From positions 19,461,872 through 19,525,871 of the forward strand of contig OZ234497.1 of assembly GCA_965153455.1 (NCBI GenBank): a DNA stretch of 64,000 nucleotides, written 5' to 3'. Positions within the stretch are counted from its first letter, which is position 1. The number at the start of each line of letters is the position of its first letter. The position numbers and the translations under genes were made by a program. Below, piece after piece: positions 1 to 13,189 of the stretch. The notes beneath the pieces were generated by a model. The model saw only the letters and a program-made list of their open reading frames with translations. It made no database searches and had not been told where the DNA came from. Origin of the DNA: Sphagnum compactum. Its lineage: Eukaryota > Bryophyta > Sphagnopsida > Sphagnales.

Positions 1-375
1 CCCTTTGGACCGACAAAATGTTGTGGGTTAAGCTCTCTAGCCAAATTTTTCAGAAAATTCAATAAGTAGCAGGTAAGATGATAATAACCTTATTGATAAC
101 CTTACTAAAAGGTTCAATGTTTTCTCAACAACCACCCAACAACGGGTGGTACCATCCCATGGATTGGCATAATAATAGCACCTACCAATTGCCATGACAA
201 GATGTGATTGAGGGGATTTGTGATGTTAAATGCACTTGATTTAGGTACATAATAAGACCTCTGATTCAATTTGTATGATCAAAAAAACTGGGGAGCCATT
301 TGGTGTCTTCTATTGAATGAGTAACATTTATCACAAGTTGAAGATCATCACAATCGTAGTTCCTTTCCTGGGTGC

Positions 376-403
376 CTCCTTCCTTCCTTCCTTCCTTCCT
401 TCA
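376..403. repeat. (CCTT)n microsatellite
   Basis: A run of about six CCTT units, nearly perfect. It is a simple repeat with no sign of function. Confidence 0.9.
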
Positions 404-2109
404 AAGCTTCTTGAGATGTTCCGTACTTCAATTTTTATGGTTGATAGGAGCTTACAATGTCGGTCACTTCAAAACCCATTGTAACGAATTATTAACTTCA
501 CTCATGAGTCGCAGCATCCGTAGCAGGCAGCAATAGTCATTCCCAAAAGGGCAAAATGTGAAATAAGCGAAGGCTCTTTCAAGTACCGAGGACAAGTTTC
601 ACCCAATCTCCAGCATTTGGTTGTAAAGGTGTGCCATACACATAACTGCCATGTCATCAGGTTGCATGACACACATTACATGTCACATTCATACCATTAC
701 CATGTCACACATGTGTGACGACGAGTGTTGGGCATGTTGTCAAGTTTGCTCTTTGTTACAAATTACTATTCAACAGCTCATCCCAATTTACAACTGGGAA
801 ATATTATTCTTATGTAACATGTTACATGCAATGCATTCTACTTCTTTCTCTCAAATGAGTTAGACTATATATATATATATACACATTAGACATCACATTA
901 CTAGATGTTATTTTTATTATATCGCATCAAGAAAATATGTTGTAGAAGATGCATTTTTACCACATCATGCTTTGGCAAATGTTAGTTACTTTTGCGGATT
1001 GTCACATGTCACAAGTTCCCTTCAAAAACATGAATATATGACATCATACAAATTATAAGTTACTCCATGGTACACTAGTCTAAGGATTAGTGGTGAGTTC
1101 TGATCTAATGTGCTGCATGCATGCACAGAGTCTTACATGACCATCAAGTGGCGCAATCGTGCATTGCAATAGGGAAGTTACTGGCCATGTGGTCATATGA
1201 CATGACATGGCAGCCCATGTTACAAAGTTTCTGTAACTTGCATACATGGTAGGAACACAGAATTGGGGAAAACATAAGAAACCAAGTGGCACATGAACAA
1301 GCACTGTGGAACCCACCAAATGCTGATGCGCTGTTGATGTGGTGACTTTTTTGTACTTGGCAAAATGAACTTGTCAACCCTTTGCTTGCTTAACATTAGA
1401 CTCAGCAAAACCTTCACATTTGATCTCTCTCTGATTGCCCAATCTGAATTGCCATTTAAGCAATTGGACTCAGATATCAACTGAAAGCAGAGTCTAGCAA
1501 TCAGCCACCGAAAACAGTGTGTTCGAGAAGGAACGAGATATTTGCAAATCACCATTGATGGAGGATCATGATCCACCAATTGCATTCTTCATTGCCACAT
1601 ATTGAGCTAGGCTAATCCTTTTGATTTATACAATTCCCATTTGGTATTCAATGATTGACAAACCTCACTGAACATCATGGTGCACTGGACTTGCACTCTG
1701 CACATACCCGAAGACCTAATTCACAGATAAAATCTTGGGTTGAGTCTATCAAGACATACCTGAGAAATGATTGCAATCCTCCTGCACTTTAATTGACACC
1801 AGATGCATCCAAATTGTGGACAAAAGCTATGTGGTATACCCTCCAGGATAACAACCTGTGTGAAATTTTCATTTTCAGCTGCAGTAGATTTCTTTGACAT
1901 TTTCAGAGAAATGTGGTGGTCTCAGTATCTCAGCTGATATGTATTGAAACGTGCAATCACACTATTCAACGGACTCTCAGTTGTTCCCTGAAACTAGCAA
2001 TAATTTAAGTCATCTTCCTGAATCCTCTTCCATTGAAGAACATTGAGAATAACATCAACACAGCAGCTTCTCTTTGACAACCTCTGCTCATTGAATGATC
2101 AAGGGCAAG

Positions 2110-2138
2110 CCTTAAACCTTAAACCCTAAACCCTAAAA
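2110..2138. repeat. Short interstitial telomere-like motif
   Basis: Four imperfect units of the plant telomere repeat (CCTTAAA, CCTTAAA, CCCTAAA, CCCTAAA) in a row. Similar short tracts occur near 3359-3372 and 6068-6082. Too short to show a former chromosome end; they may be telo-box-like motifs or repair scars. Confidence 0.75.
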
Positions 2139-3194
2139 ACAACCAACAGAGCAAAAATGCAATCGACCTCGCCTGCAATTTGCACAAAAAGTAGCACACC
2201 ATCAAGAAACACAATGGGCTGCTGCAAATGGAGTTATTCCACTTAGGCAAATCGCAATCATAAGACAAGTTCACTCAAGTTACACAAGGAGAGCTGAGCA
2301 TCACTCTGAAGCAATTCACAGTTTTCCTCTCAGTATTGTGTGCAGAAGCGTCATCATGGATGAGCAGCAAAATGCACATGGGTGTATATCATGTCTTCGC
2401 AATATCATCAGCCTACAAACTAGTGCCACTCTTGATACTCATCTTTCCTTTGAAATGACTGCAACAGTTTATCGACAGGAGTGAACACTAGTAATTAGGT
2501 TCAAACCACAAAAGGCAATGCCAAATGGAGGGAGGTTCAGCTCTACAAGATGGTGCCAAAAGCAAACCTTCATGTTTAAAATTGACAAATCCAGATTTAA
2601 ACTGTACTAAACTTGTTTAAATGATGGTCTTTGACAATAAACATTGTTGAAATTTCCAGTTTCTATCCCTGTTGGTCATTTATTAGGAAAATGGCACTGA
2701 ATAACCGGCGGCTCTCAGGGCAGTTCTCTGAAATGTATACCCAAGGTTCTGATATTTAACCAATGATTCTCAAACAATCAAAGAACTAATTCTGATGTAG
2801 ACCCATGGAGATCAAAAAATCTGAGAACCAGTTCATGAGCTTGAATGATCTCTTAAAGAATGTCAAGAGTTATTCTTCAAATGTTTTCAAAAATCACACA
2901 AAATGTTTAAATTTTACTCAACCAAAACAAAGAAAGAAAACGTTGGAGTTTCTTATGGCTTTGGAATCCTCATAATGACAATTTAAAAAATTGGCATGCA
3001 TTTTGATGAAGAAAGGTTAGGTCTTTGAAAAAACCATGTTTTGATGAATTGCCCAACTACTCTTCAATGCGTTCAACTAGTTGCCACTTGGACAGGAGCT
3101 CTATTTGTTTTGTTTCCTCATGAGAACTAATTGTCATTTGACTCCTTGACAACAACTTGCTTCTGTTGACCCTTTCAGTTGTCCTTCATTGCAA

Positions 3195-3690
3195 CAATCA
3201 AACCAACAATATCTCAAGCTAGCTTGATTTTGTAACCCATAGAAATTAGACAAGCTGAAAGCTTTTTTCAACTTTGGATTCAATATTCAATAGTTGACAA
3301 CTTTCTGAAACTTGCCTAGACTCTATAACCAATAACTGGTTGGAATTAGAGTGTGAGTTTTAGGGTTTAGGTTCGGGTCTTGGATCAAGGAGGATCCTAT
3401 GGAGCTTTTTGGACTAAGGAATTATGAGCAGGACATGTGCCAATGTTTTGATGGCAGACTATCTGAACTTTGCATAGCAATGAGCAAGGATTACTAAAGA
3501 CTGCTATCTCCTTTGCAGATCATAGTCTCTACTTTGAATGGGGTGCAAGGAAATAAGCTGCTTCAATTGAGTGAACAATTTGGGAATTGATAGGGAATTG
3601 ATCTAGTGCACCACCACACTGTGAGACAGCTTAATAGTAGTGTTCCAGCTCATGAAGATGCACGACACAGAGGTCTAACACCCCAATTCA
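3195..3690 (+). pseudogene. Relic of the receptor-kinase 3' region (third paralogue)
   Basis: Two blocks are recognisably homologous to the receptor-kinase locus. About 3195-3315 resembles the intron before the last kinase exon (compare 27010-27140 and 33610-33720), including 'aacccatagaaa' followed by 'tagacaa' and 'aactttctgaaacttg'. About 3440-3690 resembles the 3' flank of both downstream copies (compare 28110-28330 and 34420-34640), including 'ctttgcatag' plus 'atgagcaagg' and 'gtgagacagctta'. The last coding exon that should lie between them is absent. What is seen is homology; that it is an ancient deleted copy of the same gene, not a shared transposon, is inference. No coding potential remains. 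Confidence 0.6.
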
Positions 3691-3699
3691 CATTCAATT

Positions 3700-6600
3700 C
3701 CTATATTTCCAGATTTAGTTGACAGATGGCTCCCAGAAATCATCTTTCATATTCTTGTTCCATGCAGCTAGCAAACTGCCTTGTTGGTGTTGTGGTAGGA
3801 AATGGGGGCAGTGGGTGTGGAAGTAGAAATGAAGTTGTGTTTCTCTATCTTCTGTTTTGATGCTACATTGTGAAGAAAGTAAGAAGAAAGAAAGAAGGCA
3901 AATTGGAGTATGAAGTGATCATGTTGTGGGTTCATTACAATCAGACCCTCTGAAGTTCCCAGTTCTTGATGAGTGTCACTCATGAGACCTGGCTGAAGAC
4001 TAGTACTACATTCAGGCAGCTTGGCCTCCAGTAACAAAGTTGTGCTTGCTTCTAGGAATTCCATTCTTGTCAAAATGTTTAATAATCCAAATATGAAGTA
4101 CAAATCTTTGCTCCTCCTTCTACATTTTTGGCTACACACTGAAAAACAACTTATAGAAATCTGGCAATTTTTACTATTTTTTTTTTCTGACTTCTGGCAA
4201 TTGAAAACCTCCAAAATCACTTTAATAATTTTCAGATTTTGGCAAAACTCCGCCATTTAGTTTTGAGTTGGGTAAGGGTAAATTAGCATTCAGATTTTTT
4301 CATCTAGTTAGGTTCCAGGTAGGCATATAAAAAAATAGGTTTCTCGTAGATGGGTAGGGTTCCGGTACCCAATCTTCATATACCCACTTTTTGGGGGTAA
4401 ATAATAGGTATATGTTTTTATTTATTTAATTTTTTAAATGAAGAAAAAAATTTCACATTTTGGAATTACTAAGACAACATTCACAAGCCAATTCCAATGG
4501 GGTAATGCCCAAATCCAATCAACCTGCGAAAATTAAGGAGGTGAATTCATCATGTGGGAGAAATTTCAACACTCACAATGTGCAAAAGAACAAGTTGATT
4601 TGCTCAATGCATATCAAGTACATCTTCTAATGGACCTCAATTGTGTAATGTTAAATTTACAAACAACTAAAAATTTGCAACTATGGAAATTTGGGAGACC
4701 TTTATGGATCACACATTAATATGATATTGATCAAAATTGATCATCATGTTCATTGGTTTGTTCACCCCACATCCTGACAACATGAGCAAAACTTAAACAC
4801 GAGCAACCCTCCATTAGAAACACCTACAAACTAGAAACATTCGATAAAGCAACATAATCAAAAACACCCACATTCCTCCATTGCAAATACTCACAAACTG
4901 GAAGCACCCACAAAAGCTTGATCACCCAACAAAGCGGCAAAATTAAAAACACTAGTAAACCTTAATCCCCAAACAAACTTGAAAAATAGTCATTTGCTTT
5001 TTTGTCACATTGTCATCTCTTAAGGCCTCACATCTATATGAATGCAAAGCACATTGGATACAATGAAATTTAATAGGTAGATTAAACAACTTGCAATTTG
5101 TCCTTCTAGATCTCTATATAGTTCATCTTTTACTAGATTGTCAATTTTAGCAAACTCATGTATTAAGTGGTTTTCAAATTTTTCTTCGATCTACTCCAAC
5201 AAATTAGCTTTAGTGTCTCCAAAGTCTTCAAGGGATTTGTGTGCAAATCCTTCACAACCAAACTATTGGTCATTCGCTCAGTTTTCAGAAATCATAACAA
5301 GCTAAATCAAATTCCATGTTCCTAGTTGACAACTATGAAACTTAGTCAAAAATCCTAATATTGGAGAAAATTCGTTCCATTTTAATTTGACTTATACTTA
5401 AGATTTGTCAAGCTAGGTACCCAACAATAAGTAATTGGGTTTCATTTGCTTCTTAGGTCCAAACATGTTAATAGGAACTAAGGTTGCTTCGTTACTATTT
5501 TGAAATATTCTTAGGATATCTTAAGCATATTTCATTTGAAAGTTTTAAAAAATCAAATTTGACCCAAAATTATGTTACAACCTACTATCAATATGAAAAT
5601 ATAACATGTTTAAAGAACCCCTCCAAAATATGTCATATTTCAAATCACTCTTGAAAAATAAAAGTCCTTATTTGAATGCTTTAAAACATTGCTTACAATA
5701 TTTAACGAATGTTTTTGAATATTTTATCCTCATTAGATACATTTCAAATCATACCACATATTAAAAAAATTGTCATGAGTGTTTTTGAATGACTTGCACT
5801 ATTTAATACAATTTTTCACAGTAAAACATAAAAAATTAAGCATTGATTACATTTGCTTTGGCTTATTAATTTGATTGCACCTTTTCCACCATTTCAATGA
5901 GTCTTCACATGATTCCAACAACAAATAACTTTTGAGAAAAAACATAACTCAAATTTCACCTACAATGAAAAAACAAAGAAATTAGGGTAAACCATATGGC
6001 ACATTAGAAAAATCAAACACAAAAGGTAGGCAAGTTGTGTACTTAAGGAACGTCTAACGAAAAATAAGGTTTAGGGTTTAGATAATATCATTTACATGTT
6101 TACCTACAATGTCTTTTGGTGACATTTTAAACTAACATTATCAATGCAAATTGTGTGACACTTTCATTTGGTGCTAGATTAATCAAAACCTATAATTTTT
6201 TAAAATAAATTCTTATCAAAAGGAAAATTAGGGTTTCAAATTCATACTTTGTCATTGTAATCATGATTTTTTTTCTCTCCACGTAATTGTATCTTACATT
6301 TTAAAAAAGACATTTTTACTACAAATGAAGTTGTTTTTATGCAAAGTTATTTTTTAATACATTGATAATAAAACATGTCTTTCAAAATTCGAAATCATTC
6401 CAATTAATAAAACATATTTAAAAACACTTTAAAAATAATTATAATCACTACTTTTGTTTCATACTTAGTTATTTTTGGCAAATTTTTAATGTAAACCTTA
6501 ATACATATTTATAAGTAACATCACCTTAAATTTTTTAATGATTTATAAAAAATATAATGGCCTAAGGGGTGGGTGTGACTCATGATGGAGTGCTTGCACC

Positions 6601-9600
6601 TTATGTTGAATTTCAAATTTACAAGTGTGCTCTTGAAGAGTGGTTATATTTGTAATGTTTCATTTTATCTCAAACTTACCCATAGCTTTATATATATATA
6701 TACACACATATCCATTAGGCATATTTGGGTAAATGACATATCCACATAACACTTGTGAAAACCAATGTTAGGTGGGTATCAAGTTTGTAACATATGAGCT
6801 TAATGGTCAAATCTTTTGAAAACATTTCAATAGCTTTACATAGTGGTACTTGATCTTTTTTTTTAAAAAAAAACTAACTTCTTAAATAAGTATGGTATTT
6901 GTAAATAAACAAAATTAAGGGTGTAATCACAATCAAATGAACCAATGATGAATCTGCAACATCATAACTTTGCATTATACCATGTTTGATGAACACAATG
7001 ACCATTTATTGCAAGTTTTAGCAACCCTAAATAGCTTGTTCATGGGCGGTTCCAAGGTAGGGTGGTTCATTTTTACATCGCAATATAGTTTTTTGTAAAA
7101 TGTTATGCATTTGCATGTTATTAACATGCCATAAAATCAACAATATGATTAAATTTAGGTTTTCAATTTGAATAGGAAGACATCTATATTATTTTATTTT
7201 AAACATAGATGCACCAAATATGTAGTATTGGACTTTTGAAATTGAAAAATATGGATTGGTTTTTTGTTTGTGACTTTCTATACATGCATTTTTGTTTAAG
7301 AATTTTATTTGGAATATTTTATAAGGACTCAATATATGATATTTTAAAGAAATAAGAACATAGATGCAAAACAGTTGTTAGAAAAACCTTAACCAAAAAA
7401 ATGTTATGGACTTTTGAATGGCTTGAAATGTGCCATATTTTCATAAGTCCATATCATAATCATTTTTTGATGGATTTCATTTTTTTCTTTTACCATGTGT
7501 CTTAATTTTTTCTACAATATTTTTTTTTCATATGGATTGTTTAAGTTCATTAACAACCATGTAATTCCCCATTTAACTAATGATATCATAGTAGACTACC
7601 ATTTTAACACTACTATAAGGACTTTTAGTAAACCACCCTAAATTGCAACCACTTTCATATGATCTCCATCTATACATTGAACAACCACAAACCTTTTTTG
7701 AACATATTTGACTATCTACAAACTTGCATTCATTTACTAGATTAAAATTTTGTTTCATGATTTTAAGCTTGATGCTTGTGATAGTTTACATTCATCATCA
7801 TCAACACTCCATATTTGTTCCCCCAAGTCTTGCATTCACATGCAATCAAACTTAGGTGTTAATACAATACACTACACACTTAAATTATATGGTGTCAATA
7901 AAAGTTGAATGTAATGATATTAAAAAAATTCACCTTCAAAACTATCAAATGTGCATAAGACTTTATCCACTAGTTAGCTTTGAATGTGTATTTGTACATG
8001 AACATCACCATTACACTTCTTTGCAACTTGAATATTAATTAATGATCATAATTTTAATGTTGATAAAAAATTGTAACCCCCAACAACCCACATATGTTCT
8101 CCCAAGAACTCCAAATGAAATCCAACTTAAATTATTTGTTTTACACTTAAGTTAAATATAGTGGCAATAGGATTAACTCAATGAAATATCCAAGCTTTAA
8201 ATTACTAATATCACCTTTAGAAATGCAAAATCCACATTATTAATTAGGTTCCACCATCCTCCATGTACATCTATCACATTTACATCCCTGAACTATGATG
8301 ATGTAAGGTCCAATCATTGCATTCGCATTCTTAGTGTGCATGATAAAACATTAAGTCCCCAAGGATGTGAATCTATGGGCACTTTGTAGATCATCTAATG
8401 TTGACATGATTTATGCAATATGAAGATAAAGGTTTTATTGTGTAGATATGTTGTGGTAGAAAGGAAATTCTATGTCCATGATTATGGTTGTTATATAAAG
8501 AAAGTTGGTTGAAGATGGAAATGATAGATTTGTTTACATCAACAATAGGATGGAATAAGTGCATTGCGTTGGCACATCAAGATGTTCACATAAATTGACT
8601 TGGAAAATTGTGTTGTTCAACTCAAACCAACTACACCAATGACTATATGGCCTTGTTTGTTTCATGAACATTCAATTGCAAGTTTAAACCCTATATAATA
8701 TGTTCATTTGAAGTCCATTAATAACATTGAAAACAAACCCTTTCTTTACAGACCTAATTCCATCATGATGCAAATAGCTTTAGCAATGACCTTAGCATCA
8801 CTATAAGCAACGACACCAAGCGTTGATCATACCCACATTTTCAACATTTACACTTCATTTCCAATGGTATGTACCCATTTTCATCTTTTGAATAAACCTT
8901 TGAAATTACATTCACTTACAAAACAAAAAGCAATGTAGAGCATCATCAAATTTCTAATCTACCTACAACAATTGTCATTCTATGATCTAGATGTGTCACA
9001 AGCAAAATCAAAGGTTCGTATTTTGATTGAACTTTTGTCACCATTATTGTATGTAAAATTTGGTCCCAACCTCTTCTATTATACATTCATGTAGTGAAGA
9101 TGCCCCCCATTGACAAGTCATTTTTCCAACAAACATAAAAATCTTCAAATCATATAGAAGATTTGTTGCCATATGAACAATATCCTCCCACAATTGTCCA
9201 ATATACTTTTTAAATGCCATTTCTTGTTGGTTGGGGTTACTTTTTTGTATTTCTAAGAATTTTTAAAAAGTTTTCATTTTGGTCTATGTTGGTTTTTTGT
9301 TTTAAATATTCCTTAAATATCATTTTTATTCATTAATATTAAATTTATAATTTAGATCTTATTTTCAAGTATGAAACTTGTCATATTTTCACATATTTAA
9401 TATTTATGTATTTGGAAGTTTTATAACTAAGTTAGTAGTGGACATGTTGGGACAATATTTTTATGGTTACCCTAAAGGACCAAGACCATATTCTATATAT
9501 TTCTCAAAATGTAGTGCATTTAATTTTGGGTTTAACTTTTGGTGCCTAGGCCATAGATTGATAATTTTGACAAAATTAATGTTATTTAACATTACTTGAA

Positions 9601-10800
9601 AAGCAATCATCATTTAAATTCAAGGAACCTAGCATGCTAGGTATATTTATGGTATACACAATATAATAGAACCTATTTTTTATATTAGAGTGTAGTATGT
9701 ATTTGGTTTCATTAATAATTCAAATAAGTATTTGAAACAAATTTTATGCATGGCCCAATTTATAATGCTTGTCACCTTCCATATCAAAATGATTGTTTGT
9801 CATATTTTCATTTTGCCACATACTTATGGTCAACATTTTGAAAAAAACCCATTTATGAGACAAAAATGATCAAACTTTTCACATGGTTCACGAACACATT
9901 GGTTCAAAGTATGTGAAATAGATATTACAAATATAAATTTTGCACAAATATACTCCAATTCACCATGATATACATTTAAAAAAATATTTAAAAATTTTAT
10001 ATGGCTTGGGTTATACTCTACCATAATATGCAAACACATTGTGAAACTCTTTATGTTGACATGGTTGATATTCGAAAACACTCACCTTTAAATTCTTGTT
10101 AAAAAAGTGACTAAAAAACAGGATTGCTATAGCTTGCTTTTGCCCCCATTGTAAGTGGGTACCATAATACCTAGGTTGGTTAAGAATTAATTAATTGTTT
10201 TTGGATTTGCCAAAATTCTAAAAATTACCTACCTGCCATGCCAAAAATCTAAAAGAAACTCTCAAGCACACTAGTTTCATTATTTAATCTAATGCATGAT
10301 TTTAAAATATTATTATTTTTCACTACTGAAAGTAAATGACAAAATAATAATAAAGGCACCTTGCTAGGCACTAGGAACCAGCCTAGGTACTACAATTTGC
10401 CAAAATAATATTGAGGGAAATTGGTAATCACAGAAGTATTTAGAAATGCAAATTAATATCAAGTGGGTCCATTAATTTTTCAAAATCCAGTTATTTGATA
10501 ACATGTGTGTGATATTAAAAAAAACCCTAACAAGACCCCGGCTTGTTGAGTATTAGAAAAAACTAAGAATAGGTCAACCCCGGTCAGAACCTTGGGTCTC
10601 CATTCTGAACTTTTTTTCATTTGAAAGAACCTTTGATTTTGATTCAATGAGTTGTGTTTTCTTTGCTAGAACCTAGAGTTTGGTTGCGGATCCAATTCTT
10701 CACATTTCAAGATTTCCGTTTTTTAACTCCAGCTAAAAAACAAAACATTTAAACATTAAAAAATTGAAAAAAAAAATTAAAAAAATAATGATTTTATTTT
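3700..10800. other. AT-rich gene-poor stretch
   Basis: Very AT-rich sequence with short unrelated open frames on both strands and no recognisable domain, RNA gene or full transposon. It includes poly-A/T runs, a (TA)n run at 6689-6702 and a short TTTAGGG motif at 6068-6082. Probably old decayed repeats; I see nothing more specific. Confidence 0.55.
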
Positions 10801-11135
10801 TTACAAAATGGCACCGGCTAAAACCAGCTTTAGGGGCTGATTCCGGTTCTGGGTCCCATTTTGGCCGGTTCCCAGTTCCGGTTCTGGGTCCGAATCTGAG
10901 GCTGGTTTTGAGACCAATTCCTTAAAGTTTTCAAAATTTTGGACCAGTGGTCGGGGTACCTTAGAACCAGTACTGAAACTGCAGGTGGAGAACCAGGCTA
11001 ACACTGGTAAGAACCAGGAAGTGGGTTTCCCAGTTCAAAGCCCCATCCTTCTTTCAGTCCTTCTTCCAACAGTTCACTCTTCCACCCACATCAAATTTTC
11101 TCAAGAGGAGTTGGAACTGGACTCAATAAACTACA
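10801..11135. repeat. Dispersed repeat, copy 1
   Basis: 10801-11000 is a low-complexity segment built from variants of 'ccggttctgggtcc'. The adjoining 11010-11130 is similar to 35995-36110: both have 'gaaccaggaag', 'ggtttcc', 'agttca.agccc', 'tccttc' and 'aaattttctcaa' in the same order. The related wording near 46330-46500 suggests a family of decayed dispersed repeats. No element ends are visible. Confidence 0.5.
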
Positions 11136-11295
11136 AATCTAAGCTATCCGGATATTCCTAGATTTGCCTTAAAATTTCTCAGGTGCCTACTTTACATCCC
11201 TCAAGCAATGCCAAGAAAAGGTGTTCCCACACCCACATCTGGATGGCTATATATGGTAGTATATTGTGATCAATATTAATTAGTTGTGGGGGACC

Positions 11296-11613
11296 TCAAA
11301 GTTCAAATTTTTGTCTTTTGTGATGGGCAAAGGATATGAGATACAAAGAGTAAACCCTAAAGTTCAATTTTTTTGATGGGCAAAGGATATGAGATACAAA
11401 GAGTAAACCCTAAAGTTCAATTTTTTTGATGGGCAAAGGATATGAGATACCAAGAGTAAACCCTAAAGTTCAATTTTTTTGATGGGCAAAGGATATGAGA
11501 TACCAAGAGTAAACCCTAAAGTTCAATTTTTTTGATGGGCAAAGGATATGAGATACCAAGAGTAAACCCTAAAGTTCAATTTTTTTGATGGGTAAAGGAT
11601 ATGACACACAAGA
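11296..11613. repeat. 53-bp tandem repeat array
   Basis: The word 'gatgggcaaaggatatgaga' starts at 11322, 11375, 11428, 11481 and 11534, with a diverged copy at 11587, so the period is exactly 53 bp. The internal copies are almost identical, and the edge copies are more diverged. Each unit also carries a 'gtaaaccctaaag' segment resembling the plant telo-box, and a T-run. 53 is not a multiple of three and no frame stays open through it, so it is a non-coding minisatellite. Confidence 0.95.
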
Positions 11614-12149
11614 GTTGATAGTAAGGCACAGGATATGGATATAAAGTGAGCAGCTATTGGGAACACATTGGGGAATTTCATGGGAACATATTGCTGTTTT
11701 TGTCTACCTGTGTTCTTTTGCCATTTTTGGCGTAGGCTTATGGCCAGGGGCCATGAACTATGGGCGTACATGGCTCCTGCTTGGATTGAGCGCCTTCTTT
11801 ACACTAATCTTGAGAGCTCTCACCAAGGAGTTTTCTGTAAGCTCCTGAAACCCACCCAATGGCAGACTTCCCATTAAAATAAATCCAATAATCAGTTTTG
11901 GATGGACGCAGGTTCTCCACTGTACTATAAAGTGTGAATGAAAGTTGACAAAGTTGAAGATATTTAATAGAGTGCTTCATAAAAAGTACACTCTAATGGT
12001 TGTCTATGAATTGTTTCCTTTGTAAAGGGGGGTTGGAAGCAAGTTCGAGCTCCGGTATTCTCGTTGAAGTCAAAAAGACTATATTCGATCATATCCACTA
12101 TTGTGGCCTGTGCTGTTGGCCCAAGTGTTACCACATCCTCAACTGATTT

Positions 12150-13185
12150 TTCCTTCCGAAACCTGGTTTTTTGGAATTTTATTTCGAATTTTCAGTGGCA
12201 GAAATCATTTTTAAATCAATATCTGCCATATTCTGAATCCAAATCTTACCAAATAAATTCCATTAGATCCTACTACTCATCAAGATCTTTGCAACAACAC
12301 CAAAGGCTCCAATTCCTCCTAAATTTTCAGCTATGATTTAATTTAATTTTCAGTGAAAAGTTTATTCAATATTCAAGAACTTTTGCACCACAAGTCCAAA
12401 CGCGATGGAACCAAGCCGATGCACCCCTCCTTCTTGAGAGCTTTCCAAAGAGACCAAGAACACAATCTGAAGCATCCCGGTTCGGTGGGTCTCATAAGGA
12501 TGAAAAAAAATAAAACAAATAAACTATCTTCCTTCAAAGATACATTAGGGCTTTGAACCCCCAAACACCCAATGAGGCAAAATGGTTTTCTTGGAAAATA
12601 TAAATTGATGCAGCAAGGAGGACAAATGTGGAATGTGGTCATAGGCTTGAAATGGCATTTTGATTGGGTATATCCATGTCAATTTCGGGGGCCAGGTGAT
12701 TTGATAAAAAGAAATCATGCAACAGCCTTTAAAGGTTGGGATTGGAAAAAAGGGAAGCATTGTCATTCCATGACGAGACTTCTCATCAATTGCATGCAAA
12801 TCTATCTATGAAGGAAGGTTGTTTGTTTGTTTTGTTTGTACCAATAAGATCCACTAAATCGGGATGCTTCAGTTTTGGTTCTTGGTTTCTTTGGAAAGCT
12901 CTTGACGAGGAGGGGTGCATTGGCTTGGTTCCATGATGTTTGGACTTACAATGCAAAAGTTCTTGAATATTGAATGATTGTTTCATTGAAAATTAAATTA
13001 AATTGTAGTTGAAAATTAAGGAGGAATTGGAATGTGCAGTTGGTGTTGTTGGAAAGATCTTGATGAGAAGGATTTAATAGAATTTATTTGGTAATATTTG
13101 AATTCACAATGTGAAAAATAGTGATTTGATTTCTGTTGTTGAAAATTCAAATAAGTTTCAAAAAATCAAGTTTTTGAAAAGAAAA
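12150..13185. mobile_element. Long inverted repeat (foldback or MULE-like non-autonomous element)
   Basis: The left arm (about 12150-12545) reappears as reverse complement on the right (about 12802-13185), with roughly 80% or better identity judged by eye, around a spacer of about 255 bp. Matching words include 'caatattcaagaactttt', 'ggaaccaagcc', 'gcacccctcct', 'gagctttccaaag', 'gaagcatcccg' and 'accaaataaatt'. Each arm gives a similar ~66-residue open frame (12353-12556 plus and 12786-12986 minus), which follows from the palindrome and is not evidence of a gene. A non-autonomous DNA transposon with long terminal inverted repeats is the likeliest origin. Transcription through it would give a long hairpin RNA. 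Clear target-site duplications were not found. Confidence 0.8.
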
Positions 13186-13189
13186 ACCA

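Larger units (their letters stand above)
1..3194. other. Gene-poor 5' stretch
   Basis: No coding region is supported here. The open frames are short, overlap on both strands and match no family I recognise. The stretch contains a CCTT microsatellite near 376-403, an AT dinucleotide run at 866-881 and a CCCTAAA-type motif at 2110-2138. Nothing else is identifiable by eye. Confidence 0.6.

Noticed and set aside
12353-12986. Two similar ~66-residue open frames on opposite strands, resembling a small gene pair
   Set aside because: They are the same sequence read from the two arms of the long inverted repeat; no start context, domain or partner supports coding.
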